From Aplectana chamaeleonis (lineage: Eukaryota; Nematoda; Chromadorea; Rhabditida; Cosmocercidae), in contig JAPDOI010000134.1 of the NCBI GenBank assembly GCA_029168955.1, positions 868,001 to 932,000 on the forward strand: a stretch of DNA of 64,000 bases, written 5' to 3'. Of the stretch, positions 8,526 to 21,025 are shown piece after piece. A program made the position numbers and the translations under genes. The notes under the pieces were generated by a model. The model was given only the letters and a program-made list of their open reading frames with translations. It was not told where the DNA came from and did not search any database. Numbering within the stretch: the stretch's first letter is position 1; every line of letters begins with the position of its first letter.

Positions 8526-10588
8526 ACATCGGATTTTCAGTACCTTATTTTCAGAGAAATTTTTGATCTTGTATTTTTCAAAGACAAAATTTGTAGCTCA
8601 CAGCATGTTGTAGAAAGCTATCAGTGAGATAGGGAAACCTGATAAGTGAAATCCAGCAGAAATGTTAAAATGAGTTTTTATATGTAAGTGCTCCACAACC
8701 CTAAAAATAAAAAAATCTATAACTCACGCAATATACTCATGTTGAGATCCAATGATATTGTTCAAGTACTGTGCTTCTCTGAGTCGAATTCCGGTCCGCA
8801 ATCGCGTCTCGACACGCTTTGTGGCCGCACGCGCTCGAGTCAGTCGCGTTTCCAGCGCCAAAGCCAATTCAATATGGCTTTTTTATACAGTTTTCTCCAA
8901 TTTAGTTTAGTTTCCAGCTTCCAAAACCCTCCTAGAGTCAACAGATCGATGGCTGCGGCGCTGGAAACTCTTTCGACTTCCCAGAGTAGCGCGGTATTTA
9001 GTAAATCTTTTTGCAAAATTTAGAACATTCAGTTTATTCAGAAAATCTGAGATTTCAATTCTTGATGTACTCAGATCACTCATAAAAGCACATTAAGCTC
9101 TTTTATAAATATTTGAAATTTTTCGAAAATCAAAATCGTGAGATTTTTGAATTTCGAGCTTAATTTCTAGGGACGAGATCCGACTATTCGACTGCTCTTA
9201 CACCTAAAAATGAGGTATGCCAGAGCTTGTCAGAACTTTTCGGGGCACAGAAATAAAAATTTTCCGGTTTTCCTCCCAGGTAAAATGATTTGCTCGACTT
9301 TGCTGCGGCTTTCAGTCATAAAAGTTCGCTGTTTCAGTAAGGTTATATTATGCCCAACGGGTAAGTACACACGTTTACTTGGGAACCTTTTGCACCGCTA
9401 GGGAAGTCGGAAAATAGTCCACTCTTACTGAGATTCTGGTTTATTTCAAGCAAATCTTATTTTTGTCGATATTGAGGGTCTCATCCCTTGCCTATTTGAA
9501 GAGGGAGAACAGACCTCAGATTTAGGCGCAGAACCCTGAAAAACTGGTAGAAGGTTTAGAGGGTATCACTGGTTAACTCCTAAAATTGCAATCTTGTTAT
9601 TATTTCCGATTTTTCCCCAATTTCGGGGCATTTTCCGGAAATAGGAGAGCGGAAAACGGAAGGCCAAAATCATCGGAAATTGGTGAATTGAAATCCCGCT
9701 CATCTCTGGACCGAAAGCATTAATCAAGAAAGTAGTACGAAGATAATAGGGAAATTCGACTCGATCGAAAAATGAACTTTTATTTCATTCGATTACTAAA
9801 TTCATTTGGAAAAAAAAATCGTTCGGCCAATGCTGGAAAATGAAAACTTTGGATTTCAAGAATTAAAAAAAATAAAGAAAAAAATTCATTCATGTTCCCG
9901 CGATCACTTTCGAACTTTCGATCGAAAAAAAAAACAGCTTTTGAGTATTAACAAAGTTTCGAGTATTACTTGAGAACGTGAGTTATTTCTAGAAAAATTC
10001 AAATAAATGCTCTAAGAATCATCCGATACAGTCGAAGAGCTGGTTTTCGGAAGCATTCAATCAGAAAAAGAAATAGGAATTTTAAGATTTGAAAGGCTTT
10101 TCTTGAAAGAAAAAAACCATTTACGAATTTCAGAAAGGAGCATTCGCCAAATTCACAAATTTCTAAATTCTGAAAACGAGCTAATTGCTCAGGGAAGGCC
10201 TGAGAAAATCCTAGTTCTTCAATAGGAAAGTCGAGAATGCACTCTCAAAACCACCTCAAAACCACGTCAAACTTGAACCACATTGTAACTAGGTCGACAA
10301 TTACAAACGGCCGCTAAACAACCTTGCGTTTGTTGGGACAGGATCATTAATAGAGAAAAAAAAAAAAAAAGAGACAGCGATAAATAAATTAAGAACACAC
10401 ACATGAATAGTCAGAGTGGTGGAGGAGACGCGAAGATGTGTCAGATGAGAATCCGAAACGCCGTGAAATGCAATAGGATACCGTGTGACTCTTTGGCGAT
10501 TCTACTAGCTTCTGCATATTTTTGGGTATTCCTCGCCAGCTCCTAAGTATGACAGGTGTAGTAGGCTACATCAAGGAATTACATCATC
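8526..10588. other. no recognisable gene
   Basis: AT-rich DNA with short unconserved frames. An area near 9590-9720 (TTTTCCGGAAATAGGAG, TCGGAAATTGG) resembles parts of 13.9-14.15 kb and 39.03-39.12 kb and is probably another old dispersed repeat. A 15-base A-tract lies near 10356. I see no RNA gene. Confidence 0.45.
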
Positions 10589-10827
10589 TAAAGTCTGTCC
10601 AAATGATACTGTCCGCACACGCGGTCGGCATGCGTGTCAAGCGGCCACCACAAAGGCGTTTTTTAAACAAGCCTTTCCACGAATAGGAACCAGCTGATTA
10701 CAATATTATTCTTTAATAGTCTGACACTCTTGCTAATCGATTCACAGGTCTGAAAAATGCCTTCGCTGCATGCGATCAACAAGCTCGCGGACCGCGTGAG
10801 CGGGCAGTTTCATTCGGACGGATCTTA
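10589..10827. mobile_element. 238-bp TA-type MITE, copy 1
   Basis: Begins TAAAGTCTGTCCAAATGATA and ends with the inverse (CATTCGGACGGATCTTA), giving long TIRs that include GCACACGCGGTCGGCATGCG. Four relatives lie at 19247, 41853, 51643 and 52009. Terminal TA is consistent with TA target duplication. The two short opposed open frames here follow from the inverted ends. Confidence 0.8.
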
Positions 10828-12819
10828 TGCGATATCAGTATCTCTGGATCAATTGCCGAAGACAGTTCTGAAACGGTCAACAAGGTTGGCCCATATATGT
10901 AATCTACTCGGGCCGGCGTGGTCCTTTCGCGGCACCAGCTAGGCCCTATCGCAGCAATATTGAGTCTCACAGGGACAGAGAAATCTGTGCACAGTTTTAG
11001 GCCCTAGTCATACACCAGCAGAATGAAAACGTTCCGCGATGACTTTGCAGCTGCTTGCTGCGCTGCACAGTTAGGCTCACGCTGTGATGGTCGCAATCGT
11101 TGTTCGCAATCATGAAAACTAGTTGATATTCAGCAGTACAATTTTTCAGTAAAATGAAATAGAATAGAATTACAATGAATACGTACTCAAAATTGGCTTC
11201 AAATATAAAGTTATAAATTTTTTTAAATTAGATCATCAGTTTTCCTTGAATTTTTGTTGATCCGAGGATCAAGCTGCGGAAGCCGCACAGATTTTTAAGC
11301 CAGAGGAAGTGGGGCTGCATAAGTTTCTCAAGAGAAGGGGCCGCACCCCTCACGGAACGATCGCAGCGCCAGTCCTCACCCTGGGAGCCCTTCAAACGCA
11401 CTTCGCGAAAATTTTGTTTTTGTATCGCAAATTTCTGGCAAAAATCTCCTATTACTCCATTCCTTCCCTCAGTCCAGTGCTGTTTATCCTACGTTAGGAG
11501 AGCTTCACAGATTTAACAATTAAAAAATCATCAGACCGAGGCATCTAGAAAATTTCCAACCGAATAGGTCCCGCAACAACACAGTACACATGTGCCGAGG
11601 CGTGAATAAGGTGCCGCTTATACTTAAGCCACCAAGCGGCGTGGCACAGCGCGGCACAGCGAGTTTCTGTAATACTTGCGCCTCTCCACGCCGCTCGGCT
11701 GCGGAACCATAAACGACGCCTAAATGCTCTTTGCGGCTTTCCACCGCGTTTTTTTTGTGACAACTGTTCCTTTTGGGGTGCGCCAGCGCAGCGTGTGTGT
11801 CCATTAGTAATAGTTATATTGCCATTCCCGCAGCGTCTCGCCTGTGTTTAACTAAGGTCCATATCGCGGAGCCGCTGCGGCATTGTTGCGGTGCAATCGC
11901 GGCACAGTAAAGTGGTGCGGCATTATAGCGACGCCGCCGCGGTATCCTTGCATTCGAAATTTATTCGTAAAGCTTGGAGTATTTTCACAAGGCGTTTTGC
12001 ACTGAAGGCAGCGAATTTCGCTCACTAAAAATGTTTTGTGTGGAATGATTTTAGTAAACTCTTGATTAATGGACATGAAGTATTTATAAATACTATAGTC
12101 GAGCAAAAAGAACTTAAAAGTCGAAGAATTCATTTTTATTTTCGTTGCTTTTTTTTTTGAAAACTTCACGATAGAGTTCTAGTGGAGAGAAGATGCCCAA
12201 CAAGCAATATGGTACCAATTGAAGTTTTTTGAACCATAAATTTAAGGGAGAGCCTTTCCGCGGCCACATTTCACTGGTTTTTCTTCACTGCGGTTCATTC
12301 ATCAAGCGCATTCGTTTTCAGTGGCAGAAGGACAGCGTTTTCAGATGCATTTCCCCTAGCAGAAACATATGAGGACATCATTCGTCTAAATTTTCCGCGC
12401 CATTTTGGCTCCCTATGGACAGGAGTTGACCTACTGCCGTTCTCTGGGCCAAATTCCGGTCCACACGTGAGAGTCATGCTGGGACCACTTGGACCTCTCT
12501 CTCAGCACGATTATCACGTGTCACATGATGCAACAGCTGTAGTCCGCAATCGCGGACCGGAACTGGGCTCAGAGAACGACAGTATGCACTAGTTTGAAAA
12601 ATCTGCAAGCATTTGATAAAGCAAAAAAAACTAACAGAGAAATAAACACAGAAAAAATTGGAAAAATCGATTTTTGTAACGGAAAAAAAATCACAAATAA
12701 AAACGAAAGTAAATTGAAAAAGAAAAAGAAAAAATTTAGATGACTCTTTCTAATGATTAAATGTAGACCAAATGTTCTTCACCAGGATGAAATTAAATGC
12801 TAGAAACTTAACATCTACA
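10828..12819. repeat. mostly unannotated; GC-rich GCGGCAC-type repeat at 11610-11950
   Basis: From 11610 to 11950 the sequence is full of GTGGCACAGCGCGGCACAG and GCCGCTGCGGCATTGTTGCG units. The right part (11866-11945) aligns with the right-hand array of the SL1-core element at 32210-32765, so it may be a relative that has lost its core. The rest is AT-rich and featureless, including 12590-12740, which is very A-rich. Confidence 0.45.
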
Positions 12820-13030
12820 AGCGAACTTTTGAATAAGTCACCAGTAACTCCAGCGCAAGTTCCTTGAAAGCTTAACCCCGCCAGCAACTTGCTGCTCACA
12901 ACATTCTATGTTGCATGCGAACTTTAAACTTGCAAGCAACATAAACCTATAAGAAAACAAGTTACTCGCGAGATTAACGCTGTAAGTTGCTTGACGGTTT
13001 CAAGTAGCCTGCTCATTAGTTAATTAGGAA
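12820..13030. repeat. AAGTTGCTTG-rich remnant of the AAGTTAC array family
   Basis: Multiple CAAGCAAC, GTTGCATGCGAAC and AACAAGTTACTCGCG units occur in both orientations. They resemble the subterminal arrays of copies A to C, but neither the SL1-like core nor clear ends are present. Confidence 0.5.
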
Positions 13031-14340
13031 GACCCTAAAGCGACACTTTTAACTAGGATCTAGCAGCCCAGTGGCAAGGGTCTCGCTGGAGTCGCGCAAC
13101 CCCCACTGTAAACTTTTTAGAAGGATTTCCACGATCCCTAAGAGAAAAGTGACAATTTTCAACATAAAAGAGCATTTCATGAAACCTTAATTTTGAACTT
13201 GTTTCAATCAAAAATTGTTGTGGGTTCTATTTCAGTGTTTAATTTTTCAGGATTTCACACCATTTTTTTCCAAGTAGCCTAAACATTTGTTTGTTATTTT
13301 CATTTACTCGCCACGCATACAAACTTTTTCATCAGAATACTTACGATCTCTCCAATTTCTCCAATTTTTCCCAGGAATTTTAACGACCCCGAGCTATCCA
13401 GTCCTGCTCAACTCTGCTCATTACCCAGGCTTGACATATTTTTAACCAGATAAGCCATTTTTGAAATAAAAGAATAGTTCCAAAACAAGGAATAAATAAA
13501 CCTATAAGCCTCAACCTATGTTTTTAAAAAGTTTTTTGAGTCTTATCCGCATCAGATTATGGACTACACGTATTTAGAGCCCCCAGAACCACATAAAATC
13601 CACCTCGAAACCCAATCTGTCATTTTTTTGGTGGCACAATGGACTCTGTACCACGCTCATTTCCCTGTCTGCCCATCCTGATTTGGGCTAATCTGCATAC
13701 ATTAGCCAACCAGTTTAGGTACTAGTAACTGGTGTGTTTGGAACTAATTATGATAGAAATCAAAGGACGATTAGATCAGTGGTGCAGTTGCTGCTGTTCT
13801 GCCCAGCGATTTTCTCGATGATAACACAAAAACGATCATTATCAGTGCTAATTGCATTATGAATTAACCTCTCTGGGTAACCCGCTGGTTAACGTTCAGG
13901 AGAATTAGTGAACTTTTTTCCTGGGGTTTCGGGAATCGGAACGGCAGTTTTAACTTTTGAGGGCGTATAGAGGGCGTATAGGAACGTCAAAAATAATGTG
14001 AAGTCGGCAAATAGAAGACAGGGAATTCTGAAAATCGCTGGTACCCGGTTCTGGACCACTCATAGTGATGTTTCTAATGTTTTCCACATTTCCAGCTGCT
14101 TTTCGGAAATGGAAAGGCCAGAAACAATAGGAATTTGGAAAATCGGATCTCATTGTCAGATATAAGATTTCTGTCCATTCCTGGTCTTACTAGGGAACCT
14201 CGCATGACCAACCAAACCATTTAAAAGATGATGAATGTTTTCTGGTCAATTTTGCTCTGCTGTCCCGGAATCTAACATCGGATTTTGCAACGGACACCTC
14301 TGATCGAAGTTATAAGCGTTTTTTAAGCTTCGTGAAAAGG
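13031..14340. other. no recognisable gene
   Basis: AT-rich spacer. 13920-14160 contains TTTTCGGAAATGGAAAGGCC and GAATTTGGAAAATCGGA tracts resembling 9590-9720. Nothing else is supportable. Confidence 0.45.
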
Positions 14341-15110
14341 TAAGGGTACCACCCATCAGCCAATTTTTAGGATTTTTGAATGAAAACTTTCGGATTCGGC
14401 TCGAAACTTCCAACTGGGTGTTACTCAGGGCGGTGAACGCGAATCTGGGGTCTGTTTCTAGCTAGACTTTTGGTTACTGTAGGTTACGGTAGGTATAATG
14501 CCTTTTAACTGACTTTGCCTACCTTATAATTTTGAAAATTAAAGAATGGACCTCAAATTCGTGTTCAGCGTCCCAAATAACACCCACAGGAAGATTTTGA
14601 GCTAAATCTGAGAGTTGGACCATGCTACCGTATGCCCACCGTAACCTACCGTAATCTATTCAAAATCGACAAACGGATTGCAGATTCGTGTTTAACACTG
14701 CAAATAACCCCCAGAGCAACATTTTGTGCCATATCTATAGTAACACTCCGGAAAACGGCAAATGTCGCTATTTGCCATCAAAATCCCTCCCCCCGATGGG
14801 AAGATTTGAACGAATCAAGTCGAAAAGCGCGGAAAATCGTCAAATAGACCCCAGATTCGTGATCAGCGCCCCAAATAACCCACCTGGAAGGATTTTGAGC
14901 GAAGTTCTGCAACATTTTTTTAACGCTTCCAGAGGTATAAATAAGCGCCCAACCGAAAATCCGCACAAGTCCAAAACGCTATCAGTCTATGCAAAGTTTG
15001 GAAAATGTGCCTTCACCCCAAATTTGCTGAGTGGTGCAGTTTTGGGCGCTGAACACAAGCATGAGGTCCGTTTCCGGATTTCGTGAACACTAATGCGCGT
15101 TTTTGATAGA
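14340..15110. repeat. cluster of the ~60-bp dispersed motif
   Basis: At least five copies lie within 770 bp. Near 14392-14452 and 15015-15070 it reads as ..GCTCGAAAC..GTGAACGCGAATC. At 14550-14610, 14683-14735 and 14850-14905 it reads in the opposite sense as ATTCGTG..CAGCGCCCCAAATAACCC..GATTTTGAGC. ACCGTAACCTACCGTAATC-type tracts separate them. The 132-codon frame at 14688-15086 is built from these copies and is not credible as a gene. Confidence 0.65.
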
Positions 15111-16370
15111 AGAAAAGGCGGGAAATACGAAATTTCGACAGGCTACAACTTTTTTTGCAAATGTTCGTCGCAAAATCCGAGTTCAAATTCGTAGAGGGCG
15201 TGCCAGAGTTGCCTAGGAAATATTTATCAGCTTTCTGATCCGGGGGTACACTATGCGAGGTTCCCTAGTTAGTTTGATAAGCGTGAAATCGTGAAAAGTT
15301 CACGAGGGTGTTTTGATTTGGGTGCGGGCCAATGTATACACACGGCGATTGCGTCACCCGACCATAATCTCACGCTACGCTAAGTTGTTGGTAAACATGG
15401 TTGTTTTCCCGGCTTTGACCGCAATGTTGACCCCCGGGTGGACTTGATAGGCGACAGTGAACTTTTTCTTAAACATTCAGGCATGATGGGGGGAACTGAT
15501 CATTTCATCGAAAAGAAGCGGCGCAGCTGCACTGACACCACATGATCAACAGCGAGGTCCTTCTTCGAAAAAACCACTGCAGAATCTGTAATCGGAGAAG
15601 GAGAAGTCTGAAAAAGTTGTTGATATTGAGGAAATTTGGAACCAGATGAGATGTTTAGTCAGCACGAAACAGAAGTGGAAATGAAATGAGATCAGAGCAA
15701 AGCCTGGAAGGAGCAATTGATCCCTCCAGTGAGTCCGGACATGCCCTCCAAAGCCGCATGCTTTCAGTCTGCACAGAATTCTAGACGTGTTTTAAAATAT
15801 CTTTCCAGGTAGGATAAACATATAAGGCCGATAAGTTATCTGTGATGAATATTTGGAGAGGGTAGTAGCTGGCATAGCCTGTATTATAAAATTTCCGAAC
15901 ATTGACAACTGGACTAAAGTTTCGCGCAAAGCTCCCTAAGAATGGCTACAAGGAAGTTTTGAGCTAAATCTGAGACTTTGGCCAAACTAACGTAGCATGC
16001 GGCAAACTTTCTGAAATCCATGAACGCATCTCGGATTCGTGTTAAGCGCTTCTAATAACTTTCAGAGAAAGATGTATAACCTAGTCTGTCGATAATCAAC
16101 AAACCTCGCGTTTACCACATCAAACAACCCCTTGGGAGAACACGCTCATAACTTCGCCCATAACAAATGTTTCCAGCTCTACTAAGGGCTTACCTTACCT
16201 TTGTCTTGGGCTTTTACAAAACCATGTTTTGATCGTTGCAGGTATGGGACACAGCGATGATAATCCGTTTTCCAAATCCCCTAAATGCTCCACAGATTTT
16301 CAGGAGATTTACAAAAGTGGGCGTTTTCATAGCTTCGCGAAGAGAAAAGGTTTAGAGAGCGCGCAATAAT
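15111..16370. other. no recognisable gene
   Basis: A further copy of the ~60-bp motif lies near 15955-16075 (TTTTGAGCTAAATCTGAGAC, GGATTCGTGTTAAGCGC). The rest resembles nothing I can name. Confidence 0.4.
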
Positions 16371-16491
16371 TCTAGTCTGATGAATGGACGAGGCTGCGGC
16401 GGTAGATCATGCCGCGCGAATCGAAACCGCATTCTCCATTGATGCCGCCAACCCTGCACGGCCAGCCGCCTGGTCCATGCGTCAGACTAGA
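16371..16491. repeat. 121-bp palindromic MITE-like element
   Basis: The ends are TCTAGTCTGATGAATGGACG and the inverse of TCTAGTCTGACGCATGGACC, continuing into GAGGCTGCGGC/GGCCAGCCGCC. TIRs are about 28 bp with few mismatches. No coding. Confidence 0.7.
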
Positions 16492-16539
16492 TTGAAAACG
16501 GAAATCATACACAAATGACAATTTTTAGGGTCTTCAACA

Positions 16540-17460
16540 ATTGTCTGGGATTGAGCTCAAAACTTTTTTCTAGTAGTTATTTTGGGTTCTGATAACGAAT
16601 CTGAGACCCATTTGTTAAAATTTCAAAAACTTCGCCTGATTAGGTCCGAAGCTTCAAAAAGGGGGAAAATTTCCTGGGCTGACAAGACTTTTGACGATAT
16701 TGGGAAAGCCACGATGAAATCGCTTTAAAGGCATCGTTCGCGCTAAAAACCACCTTCCATTTTTCACGCTCAATTTCATGAATGAGCCCGGTAGACCAAA
16801 TAATTTCCGGTGAACAAAAGGCAAGAGAAATTCACATACATATTTGGTAAGTTTACTGTGAAAAACACATCCGACGTTCGTGAAAAAAGCTTCCGACGTA
16901 TTTCACCTGACACACCGATAATTCGAGACGTTTTAAAACGAGTTCTTTTGCGAAAGTTGATAGTTTTGTGGGACCTTTCCACTCTCATCATCCTGTATGT
17001 CAAAGAATCGCCTGCGCAAAAACACGAAAAATTGAGATACGTTTTTTTGTGCGAACGATGCCTTTAGGGTTTCTCCACAGGGGTTATTTGGGCTGCCCAA
17101 AACAAATGTGTGGTCGGTTTATCGATTTTCCTTGGATTACGGTGTGTAACTGTGGGTATACGGTAGCTTGGTCAACGTCTCAGACTTGGCTCAAAATTTC
17201 TCTGTGGGACGCCAAAGACGAATTTGAGGTCCATTCTACCATTTTCGAAATATTAAGGTAAGTAACGCCAGTAAAAGCATTATGCCTACCGTTAACTAAA
17301 CTAATCTTGAGTCTCGCGACAAATAGACACCAGATTCGCGTACAGCGCCCTAAATTATCCCCGGTTGAGAGCTTTGAGCCAAATGCGAAATTCCCTGATG
17401 GGTGGTACTCTTACCTTTTTGAGAAGCTATGAAAACACCCTTTACCGTAATCCCCGGAGC
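16540..17460. repeat. further copies of the ~60-bp dispersed motif around a MITE
   Basis: Copies at 16551-16612, 17079-17120, 17180-17232 and 17327-17388 surround the MITE at 16729-17063. They carry GCTCAAAA, CGAATTTGAGGTCC and ATTCGCGTACAGCGCCC blocks, as in the first kilobase. Confidence 0.6.
16729..17063. mobile_element. TTAA-type MITE (AGGCATCG ends)
   Basis: A 335-bp element with ends AGGCATCGTTCGCGC and the inverse of AGGCATCGTTCGCAC, flanked by TTAA (16725-16728) and TTAG (17064-17067). Its left part shares CCATTTTTCACGCTCAATTT and GAGCCCGGTAGACCA with the elements at 5779 and 21026. The opposing 75- and 85-codon frames are not conserved. Confidence 0.75.
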
Positions 17461-19246
17461 TATCTAGGGAATTAAAAGCACGGGTCATTTATGTACTGTC
17501 ACAGACCTACAGCAACGAAAACATGGTTTCCCAACTCAACTGGGTGCGGATAAAACAGTCCCTAGCAAGAGCCCCTAGATTCGACTCTACGTCTTGAAAC
17601 GGTTTCAGAAATGTTTACAAAAGGTGCTTTATGTGCACACATTGTGACAAGGTGCTGAGTTGGTCGCAAAATGCTTGGCTCCGAGCGAGATTGAACCAGC
17701 ATATTCCCCTTCCGGGGGAGCGCCTTATCGCACCGAACCACCAAAGGCCTAGCGCCGCGCTCACTCAACTGCTCAGTAAATCTTCACCAAAGCAATCATT
17801 CCTTCACCCGCATAACGGGATGAAACAGGTACACCTTCATAGAGTATAAATCAGTCGTAGACCTGTCAGAACGATGCCCTGGTTAAGACTTACACGATTT
17901 TTGGTTGTTTTTTTTGCGGTTTCAGAAATGACCATTTCTGTGCGAAAAGCTGAGTTCTTCGAGAAAAATTTAGCCCTTAACCACCGAAAATGTTTTAGTG
18001 AAAGCAGGTTTTCGTGGAGATCTAGCTGACGATTTATATGATATGAAGTGATGGTTTTTTAGCGTCCAAAAATTTTACGGAGTATTTTGACTGTCCTTAA
18101 ATCTGTCAGCGGAAGGGTTCTAGTGAATCTGAATACACCTTTATAATCAGTGCGCAATTCTGATTCTCCGGAGGGGCTATCAACAATTTAATAGAAAAAG
18201 TCCCGGGTCACACTTTGAAGGTTCAATCTTCCAGATAATGTTTCTGTGCAAATAAACGACCGGAAACGAGTAATAGACTTCCCACTAGTGGAACTGTGGA
18301 CGTCCGAAGAGCATCAATCTCCCTCCACAACTGTCAGCCAACTGCAAACCCAACAGAGTCATTCATCTCCATGCACATGAATGACCTTATCTCTCGGCCT
18401 GATTTCAATGAACCGAAAGTTTGCGAAAGGTCATTCATACAACGAAAACACACTAAGTAGGGAAAAAACCTGTTCCTTGGCAGAACAACGGGTGGTATTA
18501 GGACAAAGGCAAGGATTAAAGGGAAAATGCCAGGAGCCGAAGGCTGGACCAGATTCAGCACGAATAAAAGGGTAAATGGCTAGGACCACACCTTATCTCG
18601 GAGATAGGGCGGATGCCCTGAAAGAGACCGAAATGTGCTCGAGGGTGAACCTCTCAACAGGGTCAGGTGCGGAAGTTTACTAAGTCAATCTTATCAATAA
18701 AGTGTCGAACAGACGGCGGCACCTTTGAAGTTGACACCACGTCCCCTCTCACCTGCTCAACTTCGTTTGCGCGTAAACTAATCTGCATCTACGATGTATT
18801 AGAGTTGGGTCCAATCAAAAAATTATTCGAATATTAACTCCCTGGAAACGAAGAGGACACTCTCGGAACAAGACAAGGGAGTCTTTCTAGGTTCCACATC
18901 CCAACAAAAAAACACCCTGAAAACCGATCGATGTATACAATTTATCCTAATTAACATACAGTTAGGTCAGTGGCTTGTTCCCTCAAGGAAGAAAAAAACA
19001 TGTAAGTCTCACTCGCGGCTGGCGAGGACGGTTCAAATCTCACCGGCGGCTGGCGGTATGGTAAGTTTATCAGCTGCGCTCTTCTCTCTGCCTAAATGGA
19101 TCAGTGGGCCGGCGCACGCGAACGCCGCGCCAGCCGCGGTTGAGATTTAAATGTTTTTTCTCGAGGAAACAAGTGGACCTAACTATATGTTCCAAGGACC
19201 TGGCAGAGATTGCGAAATCACATAGACCAACTTCCAGAAAAAGACT
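17461..19246. other. no recognisable gene
   Basis: Apart from the tRNA-like piece near 17.7 kb, I see no repeat ends, coding or RNA gene. 18300-18700 has several short frames on both strands without recognisable motifs. Confidence 0.4.
17680..17763 (-). pseudogene. tRNA-like fragment with long variable arm
   Basis: On the minus strand the order is A-box-like TGGTTCGGTGCGATAAGGC, a CCCCCGGAAGGGG hairpin like a class II variable arm, and a B-box-like GGTTCAATCTC. No proper acceptor or anticodon stem closes. Probably a tRNA pseudogene or SINE head. Confidence 0.3.
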
Positions 19247-19455
19247 TTCGCGGTCAGCATGCGTGTCAAGCAGCTGTCGCCAAGGCATTTTTTGAACCTC
19301 TTAATTGATTGTCAGGTATATGAGATGCATAGTGAACAATATCCCACTCAGATGTCAACAGTCATGGAAAGGCTCGTCCGGAAAATACCATCGGGACGGC
19401 CGCTCGACAGGCACGCCGACCGCGTGGGCGGACAGTCTCATTCGGGCAGACTTTA
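19247..19455. mobile_element. 238-bp TA-type MITE, copy 2 (left end truncated)
   Basis: Starts inside the left TIR (CGGTCAGCATGCGTGTCAAG) and ends with CAGTCTCATTCGGGCAGACT before TTA. The interior GTCAGGTATATGAGA..GAAAGGCTCGTCCGGAAAAT corresponds to the copies at 41853 and 52009. The first ~20 bp of the left end are missing. Confidence 0.7.
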
Positions 19456-19513
19456 CGTGGAACTCCCTGAGCCACCGATGGAACCTGAGGAATGGATGCA
19501 AGCTATCCGAACC

Positions 19514-19736
19514 TAAAAGGCAGTGTTCGCGATGATTTTCGTTCCGGAGTTTTTCACATAAAACAATGCGTTGGCGCTCAAGTGTTACCGAGATTGCGAA
19601 GAAACAGCGAGAAACGCATTAAAACGTCGTATTTCAGTGACATTGTTCTATAACATGGACTAGTTGTCCGATTGGATGAACATGTTCATGGTGATTCGCA
19701 CCGGTGGAAAATTGGTTCAACTAAAAATAGAAGAAT
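19514..19736. repeat. solo left end of the TTAA MITE superfamily
   Basis: AAAAGGCAGTGTTCGCGATG followed by TTTTCGTTCCGGAG matches the left end near 35630 (GGCATCGTTCACGATGGATT). No matching right end was found before the foldback element, so it is a truncated copy. Confidence 0.45.
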
Positions 19737-20545
19737 ATTTCTGAAAGTTGGGCTCCGCAGCAAAGGTCAAGGATTTGGCATTGCTCCTAAATGTTGTGAA
19801 ATTGTTTTATTGGATTTGGCTCTCAACTTGATTTTTCAAATGTAGTGAAATTGTCGAATTGATTTGGCTGTGATGATACTATATGCAGATAACATAATCA
19901 TTAAATGTAGTGAAATTGTTGCAAACGGATTTGGCAGGATCTCTATCAATTATCACAGTCAAATCACGCGTCAGAAGGGGTTTTCCTTGGAGCGCATATT
20001 GAATAGAATGAGAACAGGAATAAACCTAGCAGCAAAAACGTTTCTATACTATGCGAACCGTGAAAGCGTTGAGGACACGAAGACATAGAGTCAGTAGCGA
20101 GTAAATTGCGTTAGATTTCGTTTTCATGATTTTTATCTCATCGGTGAGGGAAGGTCTGGTACCTTATTGTTAGTGGGAGCTACACTGAAAGGGCAGAATA
20201 GCATTCGAAACCTTAATTCTAGCCCATAAGGCCACGTTTCGTTCAGCATTGTTGACTGAGGATTATTATTTTTTCTTTTTGTCTTCATTCGCTCGCCAGA
20301 GGACCTTCTGACGCGTGATTTGACTGTGATAATTGATAGAGATCCTGCCAAATCCGTTTGCAACAATTTCACTACATTTAATGATTATGTTATCTGCATA
20401 TAGTATCATCACAGCCAAATCAATTCGACAATTTCACTACATTTGAAAAATCAAGTTGAGAGCCAAATCCAATAAAACAATTTCACAACATTTAGGAGCA
20501 ATGCCAAATCCTTGACCTTTTCTGCGGAGCCCAACTTTCAGAAAT
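19737..20545. repeat. foldback element: 242-bp arms with one mismatch seen, 325-bp spacer
   Basis: Left arm 19737-19978 and right arm 20304-20545 are reverse complements; the only difference I found is C against A just after CTCCGCAG. Each arm has three internal repeats of AAATGTAGTGAAATTGT followed by GGATTTGGC-type sequence. The spacer has a 74-codon frame partly in the arm and no recognised protein. The flanks (AATATTT.. and ..TTTCACAAC) show no clear target duplication. Near-identity implies a recent inverted duplication or ongoing gene conversion. Confidence 0.9.
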
Positions 20546-21025
20546 TTCACAACTTTACAAGGGTTTCCTTCTACAATATCGTCGAGCTCCAGAAGTCAAG
20601 TTGTTTTTTTTTCGAAAACATAGTGGTAGAAATGAGGAAACAACCGCTCCGCTGCTAAGACTGCGAGATAATTGTTGCAACGCGGCTTCCTACAAATAGA
20701 TGCAAGGCATATACTTTTTGAATTTAAAAGTCGAAAAATGAAGAAATGAGTTTCAAAATGACCCAATTGTACAGGTTCTAGGCACTCTTCTAGACGGGGG
20801 CACGCACCACTCAAGACAGAAATGAAATGAACGGCCCATTGGTGAGGCTACCAGTCGAAGTATTTCCGTAGAGCTCTAATAAAAACAATGATTGATAGCG
20901 CAGTATCAGGCCTCTTTTATCAGAGTTTTCCATCATTTCTATGAGTTTTTGCGTAGATTGGCCCCTCTAGTGAAAGAAATTTGTTGAAGGGGCCCATGAA
21001 AAACCTTCATTTGTAAAGAAAAGTC
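20546..21025. other. no recognisable feature
   Basis: Short minus-strand frame at 20596-20814 without known motifs. No repeat ends recognised. Confidence 0.4.
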
